Of a stretch of DNA of 64,000 nucleotides, positions 17,754 to 26,591 are shown piece after piece (within the stretch, counting starts at the first letter, position 1; the number at the start of each line of letters is the position of its first letter). This DNA is from an uncultured Parabacteroides sp. (lineage in GTDB: Bacteria > Bacteroidota > Bacteroidia > Bacteroidales > Tannerellaceae): contig URZO01000014.1 of assembly GCA_900552465.1 (NCBI GenBank), positions 4,973-68,972 of the forward strand, written 5' to 3'. The position numbers and the translations under genes were made by a program. The notes under the pieces were generated by a model. It ran no database searches and was not told the origin of the DNA. It saw only the letters and a program-made list of their open reading frames with translations.

Positions 17754-18371
17754 TTATATCTTTTGTAGTGTTTCAAAATGCCTTTCTAACTCTTGCCTTG
17801 ATAATCTTTCATCTTGCGGATACAGGATTTGTTCGTGTTCCAGAATTTCTTTGATCGTAAAACGAAATTTAATAAACTTAGCAGGAACTCCTCCTATAAT
17901 GGAATAGGGAGGATAAGAACTATTGACAACTGCACCTGCTGCAATAATTGAACCTCTACCTATTTTCACTCCCATGAGTATTGTAACATTGGCACCTACC
18001 CAAATGTCATCTTCTAAACATACTTCTTTATCATTATCAGGAAGTTTATCTTGTGAGTCAATAATGTATTTACCAATGACATCTGTTCGATGATTTCCTG
18101 TGACAATAGTAGGGGAAGGACCAAATATTATATTGTTACCTATATTTAATGGTGCATTAGTACAGAATATATGGGCATATCTTGGAATACTGACATTATT
18201 TCCTATACTAAGATTCTCCAAACCAAAATATACAGATGTACTTGGTTTAATACAAACATTGTTCCCGCATTTTTTCATGGCTTTTTTAAAAAGCGGGGAC
18301 AATATAAAGTCTTTTATGAACTCTATCGCGTGGGAAAGTCTTTCTATGAACCGAACTGTTTTAGTATACAT
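17754..18371 (-). CDS. Left-handed beta-helix O-acetyltransferase
   Basis: A 205-residue hexapeptide-repeat acyltransferase of the maltose/CatB type. Isoleucine-patch repeats run from about residue 40 to 175, a catalytic histidine lies in TVTGNHRTDV-like VTGNHRTD (~115), and the family ending YSIIGGVPAKFI is present. It probably acetylates a sugar hydroxyl of the polysaccharide repeat using acetyl-CoA. It is the first gene of the minus-strand trio, 45 bases before the polymerase-like gene, with a long leader upstream. Confidence 0.88.
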   Translation of the reverse strand: MYTKTVRFIERLSHAIEFIKDFILSPLFKKAMKKCGNNVCIKPSTSVYFGLENLSIGNNVSIPRYAHIFCTNAPLNIGNNIIFGPSPTIVTGNHRTDVIGKYIIDSQDKLPDNDKEVCLEDDIWVGANVTILMGVKIGRGSIIAAGAVVNSSYPPYSIIGGVPAKFIKFRFTIKEILEHEQILYPQDERLSRQELERHFETLQKI

Positions 18372-18508
18372 CTTTGTTTTATAAAATTATTATGTGATAT
18401 AGTGATTTGCGTTTTAAATATACGAATTTTCTATACAGGTACTGTCATCGTTGAATTATTAGTTTGGACTCACTCTTTTTTGTAATTAGTTGTCAAACAA
18501 TATTTTCC

Positions 18509-18617
18509 TGTGAAATGTGATTCATGCATGTGAGCTATGCAAATCACAACTGTGAGCCATACGGTTTTTTGAATGTGATTCACGTGGCTCACGAGTGTGC
18601 TTCAATCACTTTCTGTT
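18509..18617. repeat. Degenerate ~22-bp phased repeat cluster B (TGTGA word)
   Basis: TGTGA (last copy TGTGC) begins units at 18509, 18529, 18551, 18574 and 18596, spacings 20, 22, 23 and 22. Units share GTGAGC or GTGATTCA cores that also occur in reverse complement (GCTCAC, AATCAC), so the cluster is rich in dyads. It lies in the putative 5' leader of the minus-strand capsule trio. Function unknown. Confidence 0.6.
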
Positions 18618-18619
18618 TA

Positions 18620-18650
18620 CAAAGATATTACTTTCTGACAACTCAGACAA
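18620..18650 (-). promoter_or_regulatory. Candidate promoter for the minus-strand capsule trio
   Basis: Minus-strand TATCTTTG (18620-18627) with TTG at 18648-18650, spacing 20, fits the Bacteroidetes -33/-7 pattern. Transcription from it would run leftward through repeat cluster B into the acetyltransferase gene. Confidence 0.5.
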
Positions 18651-18760
18651 CAAAAGATATGAATCTTTGAAATAGATGAATCTTGGCGGTGAAAGTAGGT
18701 GAAGGAGATTGGTTCGGAAGATGCTGTTTCACAGGTTTCATCGGAAAATGAACAGGATCA

Positions 18761-18937
18761 TCAATTTGGGCAATTGTGAACTTCATTTTTCTTCTTTATA
18801 TCCTTTAGGCTGCATCCCGTGCAACCGCAGCAAGGATCGCCGGCCTTGGGGGGATGGGTCAGGAATTTATATATTTTTCTGCCTATATAGAAGAGGACGG
18901 TGAGGGCGATGATGATAATTGCTATTTCTTGCCACAT
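18761..18937 (-). CDS. FeoB-associated Cys-rich membrane protein
   Basis: A 58-residue protein beginning MWQEIAIIIIALTVLFYIGR, i.e. one N-terminal membrane helix, followed by a cytoplasmic tail with four closely spaced cysteines in the pattern CCGCTGC (residues 36-42) and a further Cys near the end. This is the architecture of the small FeoB-associated Cys-rich proteins found beside feoB in many anaerobes, thought to assist ferrous iron uptake, perhaps by binding iron or an Fe-S cluster. It starts 18 bases after the feoAB stop, so the two are co-transcribed. Confidence 0.85.
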   Translation of the reverse strand: MWQEIAIIIIALTVLFYIGRKIYKFLTHPPKAGDPCCGCTGCSLKDIKKKNEVHNCPN

Positions 18938-18955
18938 AGTTGAAATGTTTTGCTG

Positions 18956-21436
18956 TTAACCAAATAAATTCATAAAGAAATGTCCCGTTTGATAGACTAT
19001 GCATGAGACAATCCAAGCCAGTGTACAGGTATAGGCGATCACGAATATGCCCCATTTCCAGGAACCGGATTCGTTCACGATTGCGGAAATAGTTGCGATA
19101 CAAGGGAAATAGATCAGGACAAAGAGCATGAAACTCAGTGCGATCAGAGGCGTGAAGACAGGTTCGCCTTCTGCATTCCGGTCTTGTTTCAGGCGTTCGG
19201 TCAGAACCTGTTCGTCGTCCGATTCTCCGGTATACAAAACACTTAATGTGCTGACAACGACCTCCTTGGCAGCCATACCTGTCAGTAGGCTGACACTCAT
19301 TTTCCAATCGAAGCCTAAGGGGTGAAGCACTGGCTGTATCGTTTGACCGATACGTCCGATATATGAATTCTGCTGATGTTCCATTGACTTCAACCGTTCC
19401 AGTTCGGCTATCGCTTCTGTTTTCTTTTCCCCGTTTGATTCGGATTGTTCTATTTCCGCAATTTGCTTGTCGAAAATGTCTCCGCCTTCCGAATGGCGCG
19501 GGAAATAGCCGAGGAACCAGATGAGAATGGAAGCGACCAGGATGATGCCTCCCATTTTGTGCAAATATTGTTTGGCTTTTTCCCACATGTGGATCATGAT
19601 AGACTTTCCTGTCGGCATGCGATAGGGAGGAAGCTCCATTACGAACGGCACGTCTTCCTCGTTAAACAGGAAACGCTTGAACAAACGCGCCATTAGGACA
19701 GCCAGCAAGATTCCCGAAGAATAGAGAATCAGCATAACCGTTCCGGCCGTTTGGGGAAAGAAGGCTCCCGTCAGAAGTACATAAACCGGGAGACGGGCAC
19801 TGCAACTCATTAACGGATTGACCAGCATCGTAATCATCCGGCTATTCCGGCTTTCGATCGTACGGGAGGCCATGATGGCCGGGACGTTGCAACCGAATCC
19901 CATGACAAGCGGGATAAACGACTTCCCGTGTAGCCCCATCTTATGCATGATTTTGTCCATGATGAAAGCGGCACGTGCCATATAGCCCGAATCTTCCATA
20001 AAGGAGATGAAGGCATAGAGTATCAGAATGTTGGGCAGGAATACGATCACACCTCCCACACCTCCGATGATGCCGTCTACCAGCAGGTCTTTCAGCGGTC
20101 CTTCGCTCATGTTGCCTCGTACAAACTCGCCGATCCAGCCCACGAGCGACTCGATCCATCCCATCGGGTATTCGCCAACACGGAAAGTCGCTTCAAACAT
20201 AACCCACATGAAAAGGATAAAGATCGGGAAACCTAAGACTTTGTGGGTGACAAAAAGGTCGATGATCTGCGTGCTGGTTGCTTCCTGTATTTTGTTTTGC
20301 TCGTATGTCTCGCGCAGCGCACCGGAGATGAATCCGTAGCGGGCGTTCGTGAAAGCCGTTTCACAGTCTTCTTTCAGAAGCGCTTCGATCTGTGCTGCGC
20401 AGCGGTCGCGTTCCTGTATGACGGCTTCGGACCCCGGCAATGCTTTTACGAACGATTCGACTTCGGGATCCCCTTCGAGGAGTTTGATGGAGAGGTATCG
20501 TTTGGAAAGGCTTTTCGCTACGTTTCCATTCAGTTTCAATTCGTGCCTTACGCTGTAAATGGCCTTTTCCAGCACTTCGCCATAGTTGATGTGGATATGG
20601 CGGAGCACAGGGTCTTCCTCTTCATACACTTTGATGACGCGGTTGAAAAGGTCTTCTATGCCAAAACCGGTTTTACTGACTGTCGGAACGATCGGCGTAC
20701 CGATCATGCGTGCGAGCGATTCGTGGTCGAACTTGTTGCCGTGGCGTTCCAGTTCGTCGTACATGTTGAGGGCGATTACCATACGCATGTCCATGTCGAT
20801 CAGCTGGCAGGTCAGGTACAGGTTGCGTTCGAGGTTGGAAGCATCGACAACGTTGATGACTACGTCCGGCTGCTCTTCGTTCAGGTGCTTGCGGACGTAG
20901 AGTTCCTCCGGCGTGTAGGCCGACAGGGAATACGTTCCCGGCAGGTCTACAATTTTGAATGTATAACCGTTCTGGTGGAATGTTCCGGCTTTGGCATCGA
21001 CTGTCACGCCGCTATAGTTGCCGACATGTTCGTGTGCGCCGGAAGCAAAATTGAATAAAGATGTTTTACCGCAATTGGGATTACCCACCAATGCGACATT
21101 GATGGTCTTTCCTTTATGCATCGCTATTGCCTGCAGGCTTTTGTTGGAAGGCAGGATGTAGGAATCGGCCGGCCGGTTTTCAAGTTCAGGGGTGTTGGCT
21201 TCTGCAAATTCGGCAGCGCTGACCACCTCTATCATCTTGGCGTCATTTCGTCTTAAAGAGACGTCATAACCCATTACACGATAATGGATTGGGTCTTTAA
21301 GCGGCGCGTTTTGAATGACATCGACCTCTTTCCCCCTGATAAATCCCATTTCGATAATGCGTTTGCGGAAAGCTCCGCGTCCCATTACCTTGACTATGAC
21401 CCCTTTTTCACCTGTGCGAAGTTCTGATAATCTCAT
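18956..21436 (-). CDS. feoB: FeoA-FeoB fusion ferrous iron transporter
   Basis: An 826-residue Fe(II) importer of the inner membrane. Residues 1-75 form a FeoA SH3-like domain (MRLSELRTGEKGVIVKVMG). A linker leads to the FeoB G domain, with the G1 motif GNPNCGKTS at 118-126, DLPGTYSLS as G3 and NMYDE as G4. Two Gate motifs and about eight membrane helices follow (YMARAAFIMDKIMHKMGLHG and SCSARLPVYVLL regions). The fused FeoAB form is common in Bacteroidetes. A Cys-rich partner gene follows. Promoter at 21454-21484; any Fur-type operator was not identified. Confidence 0.96.
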   Translation of the reverse strand: MRLSELRTGEKGVIVKVMGRGAFRKRIIEMGFIRGKEVDVIQNAPLKDPIHYRVMGYDVSLRRNDAKMIEVVSAAEFAEANTPELENRPADSYILPSNKSLQAIAMHKGKTINVALVGNPNCGKTSLFNFASGAHEHVGNYSGVTVDAKAGTFHQNGYTFKIVDLPGTYSLSAYTPEELYVRKHLNEEQPDVVINVVDASNLERNLYLTCQLIDMDMRMVIALNMYDELERHGNKFDHESLARMIGTPIVPTVSKTGFGIEDLFNRVIKVYEEEDPVLRHIHINYGEVLEKAIYSVRHELKLNGNVAKSLSKRYLSIKLLEGDPEVESFVKALPGSEAVIQERDRCAAQIEALLKEDCETAFTNARYGFISGALRETYEQNKIQEATSTQIIDLFVTHKVLGFPIFILFMWVMFEATFRVGEYPMGWIESLVGWIGEFVRGNMSEGPLKDLLVDGIIGGVGGVIVFLPNILILYAFISFMEDSGYMARAAFIMDKIMHKMGLHGKSFIPLVMGFGCNVPAIMASRTIESRNSRMITMLVNPLMSCSARLPVYVLLTGAFFPQTAGTVMLILYSSGILLAVLMARLFKRFLFNEEDVPFVMELPPYRMPTGKSIMIHMWEKAKQYLHKMGGIILVASILIWFLGYFPRHSEGGDIFDKQIAEIEQSESNGEKKTEAIAELERLKSMEHQQNSYIGRIGQTIQPVLHPLGFDWKMSVSLLTGMAAKEVVVSTLSVLYTGESDDEQVLTERLKQDRNAEGEPVFTPLIALSFMLFVLIYFPCIATISAIVNESGSWKWGIFVIAYTCTLAWIVSCIVYQTGHFFMNLFG

Positions 21437-21453
21437 CTTTTTTTAATCTTGCG

Positions 21454-21484
21454 CAAAGGTAGTATGAAAAGCCAACATGGTCAA
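21454..21484 (-). promoter_or_regulatory. Promoter of feoAB
   Basis: Minus-strand TACCTTTG (21454-21461) with TTG at 21482-21484, spacing 20, located 18 bases upstream of the start codon. A good match to the Bacteroidetes consensus. Confidence 0.65.
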
Positions 21485-21508
21485 TACCGTATTGTAGGTA
21501 TTTTTTGT

Positions 21509-21516
21509 TAGTTTTG
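21509..21516 (+). promoter_or_regulatory. Possible -7 box for folK
   Basis: TAGTTTTG fits TAnnTTTG 21 bases upstream of the folK ATG and lies back-to-back with the feoAB promoter. The -33 element is unclear. Confidence 0.4.
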
Positions 21517-21537
21517 CGTTTGAAAAGGCTTTAAAAG

Positions 21538-21930
21538 ATGACTATGCGGAATAGAGTGGTATTGTGTTTGGGGTCCAATTCGGATTGCGAGTCGAATATA
21601 CATTCGGCAGGCGGGTTGCTGCGGGAATATTTCTGCCCGATCTATTTCTCGGACCCTGTTTATACGGAGCCTGTCGGACTGCCTGCTTCGGGGCTGTTCC
21701 TGAACCAGGTGGTCGTGGCCTACACTGACCGCCAACCGGAGGAGGTGAAGTTATCTCTGAAGAAGATGGAGACGCAATTGGGACGTATGCCGGAAAGTAA
21801 GAAGAGCGGTGTTATTCCCGTTGATATTGATCTTCTGCAGTGGAATGACCGGATATTGAAAGCGGAAGACTTGCAACGCGATTATGTTGTAAAAGGGTTG
21901 AAGTCTATTCCCTTCGCAGATGCAGAATGA
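21538..21930 (+). CDS. folK: FolK-like hydroxymethyldihydropteridine pyrophosphokinase
   Basis: A 130-residue protein of the HPPK family, which transfers pyrophosphate from ATP to 6-hydroxymethyl-7,8-dihydropterin in folate synthesis. The N-terminal CLGSN motif (residues 10-14), the SDPVYTEPVG loop, FLNQVV, and the IPVDIDLL motif with the two Mg-binding aspartates (residues ~94-96) are present. It is about 30 residues shorter than E. coli FolK and ends soon after the Asp motif, though such short versions occur in Bacteroidetes. Its 3' end overlaps the convergent methyltransferase gene by 26 bases. Confidence 0.82.
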   Translation: MTMRNRVVLCLGSNSDCESNIHSAGGLLREYFCPIYFSDPVYTEPVGLPASGLFLNQVVVAYTDRQPEEVKLSLKKMETQLGRMPESKKSGVIPVDIDLLQWNDRILKAEDLQRDYVVKGLKSIPFADAE

Positions 21931-22900
21931 TAAACGGGGCCAATAGGAAGCCTGCTTTTCCCGTTATTCCGATCAGGCAATTTATGCTTTTACTGATGAA
22001 CACAGCTATCGGATTACTCCGGTCTGTGTTGTAAAATCCTTTTTCTACGTTGACAAGATACCCGGAAGGTCTTACCAATGACCGGTAGACGTGAATGGGT
22101 AGGATACGTTCTGTCCAGTTCCCGTTTCGCGGATCACAGGTGTTGAAAGTATCCTCTAAGGTCGGATACGAGCCGGTTTCGATCGCTTTCCGTATATCAG
22201 GAAAGGTGAGACCTCGTGTCTTCCGGGCTATCTCTTCTGCTTCAACAGAGGGAATACCGGGGAAATCCTTTTTTATATATTGCAAACGCAGCGTATAATA
22301 ATTGGGAGAGACGGCTGTACCCTTCTCACAAGCAGTCATAAGACGGTGTAATCTTCTTTTTACATACGGATTGAATGGGGTGGAGGCTGTCGTAAATAGC
22401 ATTTGCATCCGGTTGTTGATGGCGATCAGGTCGCTGAAAAAAGCGGATAAATCATAGACATGCTCGATCAGGTCTGTAGCAATCAATAACTGGGGTTTAA
22501 TATCATTTTCCGTACACCAGGCAGCTAATGTGTCTGAGTTACCATGCAGGATGACATCGGGGCCTATTCCGGTCTGTTCTTTTAGAATCCGGATGGTTTC
22601 GACGGAGTCAGGGTTGAGATCGATATAAATCACTTGTCCGACTCCCGCTTGTTTGGCAAGCATACTCAGGAAGCCGCTGCCGCCGCCATAATCGATGAAT
22701 GTGATTGCCGGAAGGGATAACCCTGTGGCTTGTATACCTTTTTGCAGGCAACTGGCATATATTTTCATATAATAGGACAATGCCGGCTTCAAATTCCCGA
22801 TATAACGTTTGTTATATTCGCTGATAGGCAATCGATTACAATCGATTGCCTGTAATTGGTAGACTAAGTCCTGTATTGTCTGTCGGAATTTATTTCTCAT
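21905..22900 (-). CDS. Class I SAM-dependent methyltransferase
   Basis: A 331-residue protein. Motif I of Rossmann methyltransferases is clear as FIDYGGGSGFLSMLAKQAG (~68-86), followed by YIDLNPDSVE (acidic residue binding the SAM ribose) and LLIATDLIEHVYD as the motif IV region (~136-148). The last 25 residues (LIGITGKAGFLLAPFIILHL) are hydrophobic and may attach it to the membrane. The substrate is unknown; as the last gene of a six-gene glycan operon it likely methylates a sugar or a lipid-linked intermediate. It overlaps the preceding glycosyltransferase by 11 bases. Confidence 0.82.
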   Translation of the reverse strand: MRNKFRQTIQDLVYQLQAIDCNRLPISEYNKRYIGNLKPALSYYMKIYASCLQKGIQATGLSLPAITFIDYGGGSGFLSMLAKQAGVGQVIYIDLNPDSVETIRILKEQTGIGPDVILHGNSDTLAAWCTENDIKPQLLIATDLIEHVYDLSAFFSDLIAINNRMQMLFTTASTPFNPYVKRRLHRLMTACEKGTAVSPNYYTLRLQYIKKDFPGIPSVEAEEIARKTRGLTFPDIRKAIETGSYPTLEDTFNTCDPRNGNWTERILPIHVYRSLVRPSGYLVNVEKGFYNTDRSNPIAVFISKSINCLIGITGKAGFLLAPFIILHLRRE

Positions 22901-24026
22901 AAATCATTTTGTACAACTGTTCACCTTGATATTGGTTGGAATAAGTCGGAGACAGGATGCTGCGCCGCAGTTCGATCACCTCTGGGCTTATCTCCGCATT
23001 CATCAGTTTCCGGCAGGTCCGGATCATTTCGTCCGGTGTATCGGCTATGTGACAAAGTTGTTCCAGCCCGCTACCGGCTACCATCAGGCTGTTTACCATC
23101 GTGTGTCGCCCGGCAAAAAGGCTGTTCAGCAGTTTCAGTTTCAATCCGGTTGCCTGGAAAGTGACCAACGCATGCACCTGCGCTTCGTGTATCAGTTCGC
23201 TCATCCGTTCTTCCGTTGGGTTGGCTTCAATGTGGATATTCGGGAATGGAGCGGCTGCTTTCAATAAGGAAGGGGGCGGATTCATGCCGGCAATAATACA
23301 GCGGCAGTTCAGTTTGCTGAACACGTTTTGGATCAGGAACAGGGCGGCTTGTGTATTTTCGATAACCGACAACTTGCCGTGATACAGGATGAAATCGGAT
23401 GAACCGGGTTTCACCGTAATTCGGTCGTTCGTATGGAAACAAGGTACAAATTCGATCTGTTTGTCTGGAAACTGGCGACGCAGATAATCCGTGTCGGTTG
23501 TCGATACGGCAATAACCAGGTCGGCATGCCGCACAACTTTCTGGTATCGTTTGAAACGCCAGGCCTCTATCCGGAAGAAACATTTCCGGACCGGATGGCT
23601 TTCCGCCTGTGCCAGATGAGCATAATAATCATGTTCTATATTCGCTTCCCTGTATATCTTTATCCGGTTTCTCAACCGCGGATCACTCATGTAATAACAG
23701 CAGTGCAACCCTTCGAACAGGATCGGGTGGTCGTTCTTCAGCAGATTGGCGATTAACTCCGGTTCTTTTCGGCTGTACACATTATAGGGCAACAGGGTTA
23801 TGTTGGTACGTAATCCCGTATGCCGTTTGTAATAATATACCTTTTCACACATCGCTTCCAGTTCCGGCGAATGCGGTCGTTCGTATTCGAAACAATGCAG
23901 GATGATTTTCACACCACACTGGCGCAATGCCTTCATTTTATAGTACACATCGATGATTCCCCCGTAATTGGCCGGCCAGGGAATATTGAATGCGATTATG
24001 TTCAGGTATTTCTCCATGTATGTCAT
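22890..24026 (-). CDS. GT-B glycosyltransferase (GT4-like)
   Basis: A 378-residue glycosyltransferase. The N-terminus LNIIAFNIPWPANYGGIIDVYY (glycine-rich acceptor-side loop, ~7-28) and the C-terminal HGKLSVIENTQAALFLI segment (~218-235) are typical of the group that processes surface glycans. A clear EX7E motif is not seen, so the family assignment is tentative. Its ATG overlaps the stop of the preceding glycosyltransferase (TAATG), which indicates coupling. Donor and acceptor cannot be inferred. Confidence 0.78.
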   Translation of the reverse strand: MTYMEKYLNIIAFNIPWPANYGGIIDVYYKMKALRQCGVKIILHCFEYERPHSPELEAMCEKVYYYKRHTGLRTNITLLPYNVYSRKEPELIANLLKNDHPILFEGLHCCYYMSDPRLRNRIKIYREANIEHDYYAHLAQAESHPVRKCFFRIEAWRFKRYQKVVRHADLVIAVSTTDTDYLRRQFPDKQIEFVPCFHTNDRITVKPGSSDFILYHGKLSVIENTQAALFLIQNVFSKLNCRCIIAGMNPPPSLLKAAAPFPNIHIEANPTEERMSELIHEAQVHALVTFQATGLKLKLLNSLFAGRHTMVNSLMVAGSGLEQLCHIADTPDEMIRTCRKLMNAEISPEVIELRRSILSPTYSNQYQGEQLYKMIYEK

Positions 24027-25264
24027 TAGCTGTTCAGACGGGTAAAGATACGCATAAATTGGTCTGCTTGTCTTTTACGGGAAAAATGTTCGACAGCTTC
24101 CCTGTCTACTTCTATGTGCGTATATCCTTTTTCCTGCCAGGAAAGATAGTGTTGCAAGATGAACCGATAGGCCTCGTCTGCTGTCCGGGCTGCCAGGCCG
24201 GAACGGGTTTTGTTGATGGCCGCTTCCAGGCAACTTTCATCACTCTTTACGCAAAGCAAAGGTTTTTCGACCGCCATTGCTTCAAAGAGTTTGGTTGTCA
24301 TAAAGCCTTTGGGACCGTCGGATGAAAACTTATTGGCCAGTTGCAATAAGATAGAACTGCGGTTCAGGATTCCGGGAATGTCGGAAGCCGGGACATAGTC
24401 GAGGAAATCCATATAGCGCGCGATCGGATAGGATGCTGCTGTCTGCTTTATGATTGCTGCCGATTCAGCATCGACATACCATTGTATCCGGAATTGATCC
24501 GGAGAAATGCGCTTTTCCCGGTCGAGCCGGTCGATAGCCTCAAAAAGAAGGCGCGGGTCACGGGTCGCCAAGCTGATCAGACGGCCGGTATAGGTGATGA
24601 CAAAGCGGGATGTCCGGTGTTGTTCGGGGAAAAAGATTTCCGGATCGTAGCCGTTGTAAATAAGTTCTGTCTGCGGGTTATACGCCTTGATTCTTTCTAC
24701 GTGCCAGGGGGAAATGGTCGTGACATGATCGGCTTTTTCCAAGGCTTCGTTCCTGTCCCGTAGCAGTTTATTACGGAAAGCAGCGGTGACCTTCTTATCC
24801 AGCCAAGGGAATGACCGGAAGTTATGGGCGATGTATTCGTTAGCGGCATATTGCTCGATGATGTCACGCAGGTCAATGACAAGCGGAAGACGATATTTTT
24901 CGGCCACCTTCCTGGCTGCCGGTAATGGGAAGGCCCGGTAAGTGCTGCATAGCACACCGTCGTAACCTCCTTCTTCCAGTAGGCGGGAAGCTGCTTTTGC
25001 CATCTTTTTGTCTTTATAATGGAAAAGGTAATCGAGAATAAGCACGAATATCCATTCCAGTTTTCGCAGGAGTCCGCTTTTCGCATGGAAAAAGTTGACG
25101 TAAGTGACCGGTATGTCGCCTTGCAGGAATGAAAAAGTCTTGTCGTCGATCTGCTCGGTGATCACGACAGGAGTCCATCCGGCCCGTTTCATATATTTGC
25201 ATAAATATCCCATTCGAGGACCGAAAGCGGGGGGGAACATATCACATAATATCAGTATCTTCAT
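24026..25264 (-). CDS. Family 4-type glycosyltransferase
   Basis: A 412-residue GT-B glycosyltransferase. The N-terminus MKILILCDMFPPAFGPRMGY is a canonical GT4 start, ADHVTTISPWHVERIKAY with LIYNGYDPEIF (~178-210) is the inter-domain hinge typical of this family, FVITYTGRLISLATRDP begins the donor domain, and GFMTTKLFEAMAVEKPLLCV (~325-345) matches the C-terminal donor-binding region with its conserved Glu. It overlaps the upstream deacetylase-like gene by ATGA. It belongs to the same minus-strand operon; the product glycan is unknown. Confidence 0.85.
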   Translation of the reverse strand: MKILILCDMFPPAFGPRMGYLCKYMKRAGWTPVVITEQIDDKTFSFLQGDIPVTYVNFFHAKSGLLRKLEWIFVLILDYLFHYKDKKMAKAASRLLEEGGYDGVLCSTYRAFPLPAARKVAEKYRLPLVIDLRDIIEQYAANEYIAHNFRSFPWLDKKVTAAFRNKLLRDRNEALEKADHVTTISPWHVERIKAYNPQTELIYNGYDPEIFFPEQHRTSRFVITYTGRLISLATRDPRLLFEAIDRLDREKRISPDQFRIQWYVDAESAAIIKQTAASYPIARYMDFLDYVPASDIPGILNRSSILLQLANKFSSDGPKGFMTTKLFEAMAVEKPLLCVKSDESCLEAAINKTRSGLAARTADEAYRFILQHYLSWQEKGYTHIEVDREAVEHFSRKRQADQFMRIFTRLNS

Positions 25265-26577
25265 GCTTTTTTCAGTTCTTCAATAATGGCGGCGAATAGC
25301 TTGCGTTGCCAGTCGACGGATACATTCGGTTTAATCCGGTCGGTAATGGAGTCGTTATGCCAGAGTAAAACCAGCTCACCGTTGCTCTCTACCACCTGTT
25401 CAGTTAGTTGCAAGGAGTAGGCCAAGGCTTCCTCATAGCCGAGATTCATGTATGCCGGTTCGTTCAGGCTACATTCCATAATTGTCAGCGGATGAAGGAC
25501 GAGCGACGAGATCCGCTTGTTTTCCGGATTGATCCAGTGTACGGGGCGGCAGGTACCGAGGCGGAAACCGGCCACGTCTGGGTATCCCATTGTGAAATCG
25601 TCCGTTACCCCGGCTTTCTCTAACCAATCCATATCTTCTGGTTCGCGTGAAGCCAGGTAATGATGGCGGTTGCAGGTAACCGGCTCTCCGGTCTGTTTTT
25701 CCAACAGTTCCTTCTCTGTGGCGATAAGCGCCGGAGTCTTTCCTGCATCGTAGCTGGTGTGCAGACCGATTCGTCCGTTTTCTGTTTTACAAAGGAGCAG
25801 TAACTCTTGTAATTCTTTTGAATGCAGCTTATAATAAGGTCTGTCGTATACGGATGATCCGGCCGGTTTGATAAAGAAAAGGGATTCGCAACGCTCTTTC
25901 CCGATGGCCGCTTTCAGTGCATTTCCCTGTTCCAATAGCCAGGGAAACGTGTAGAACGGGTCTTCCCGCAGCGGACCGCAGAATATTTTCCATGCCTGTG
26001 CGAATCCGATGCCTTTGACCGTTTCCCGTATCAGATTGCGGAGGGTCCGGCAATAGAAAGGAGCGTCCACGTCATGTGTCAGCCATACTTTTTGTATCAT
26101 CGGGGCCGGATCGGTTGCCGATTGCACGCGTGCCTGCCGCAACCAGCGGCGCAACAGTTTCCCGTATTCGTCAACGATCGGGCGATGGATGAATCCGGCT
26201 TTATAGGGTAAAGACTCTTTTCCGGGGAAGCGGCCGTGTATGTCCCGCACGTTCCGTTTCCGTATCTCTTCATATCGTGTCAGGAGGAAGTAGGCGCTGG
26301 CAACGATGTCGGCATGCACCACCCATGTATCGCCGTACCATTCTACTTTTGAGGAACCGAACAACAGAGGAACACCTTCAATTTCGTTTAGCGGCAGTCG
26401 GGGCATAGACTCGGCTGTCCCGTAGACTTCATCCCGGAAGAAAGGAGAGGGGACGATGACCACGCGATAGCGGGAGAATTTGTTCGGGTCCGATGTGTAG
26501 CCCACCAGGCTACTCAACGTACCGGCTTTTTCTCCCCCAATCAGGAATTTGATGATGTATGTGATAAAGTCCCTCAT
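25261..26577 (-). CDS. Polysaccharide deacetylase-like protein
   Basis: A 438-residue protein with an N-terminal alpha/beta domain (~1-160) common to Bacteroidetes proteins of this type, and a C-terminal NodB-like (carbohydrate esterase 4) fold. The catalytic metal motif region is VWLTHDVDAPF (Asp pair, ~165-175), with GLHTSYDAG (His motif, ~275) and a late HPLTIMECSL (~355). Enzymes of this fold remove N- or O-acetyl groups from polysaccharides. The ATG at 26577 is used because the upstream extension begins with TTG. It sits between the PIG-L and glycosyltransferase genes; the substrate is presumably the glycan of this operon. Confidence 0.78.
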   Translation of the reverse strand: MRDFITYIIKFLIGGEKAGTLSSLVGYTSDPNKFSRYRVVIVPSPFFRDEVYGTAESMPRLPLNEIEGVPLLFGSSKVEWYGDTWVVHADIVASAYFLLTRYEEIRKRNVRDIHGRFPGKESLPYKAGFIHRPIVDEYGKLLRRWLRQARVQSATDPAPMIQKVWLTHDVDAPFYCRTLRNLIRETVKGIGFAQAWKIFCGPLREDPFYTFPWLLEQGNALKAAIGKERCESLFFIKPAGSSVYDRPYYKLHSKELQELLLLCKTENGRIGLHTSYDAGKTPALIATEKELLEKQTGEPVTCNRHHYLASREPEDMDWLEKAGVTDDFTMGYPDVAGFRLGTCRPVHWINPENKRISSLVLHPLTIMECSLNEPAYMNLGYEEALAYSLQLTEQVVESNGELVLLWHNDSITDRIKPNVSVDWQRKLFAAIIEELKKA

Positions 26578-26591
26578 GATCAATTTACAGC

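Larger units (their letters stand above)
18372..18760. other. Non-coding gap between capsule trio and Feo genes
   Basis: About 390 bases. It holds a candidate minus-strand promoter at 18620-18650 for the capsule trio, which implies a leader of about 240 nt, and a phased repeat cluster within that leader. No strong terminator for the feo operon was identified. Confidence 0.55.

Noticed and set aside
18709..18903. Plus-strand 64-residue frame
   Set aside because: It is antisense to the well-supported Cys-rich Feo partner gene at 18761-18937.
20243..21058. 271-residue plus-strand frame
   Set aside because: It is antisense to the feoAB gene and reads as the complement of conserved FeoB codons; no family features.
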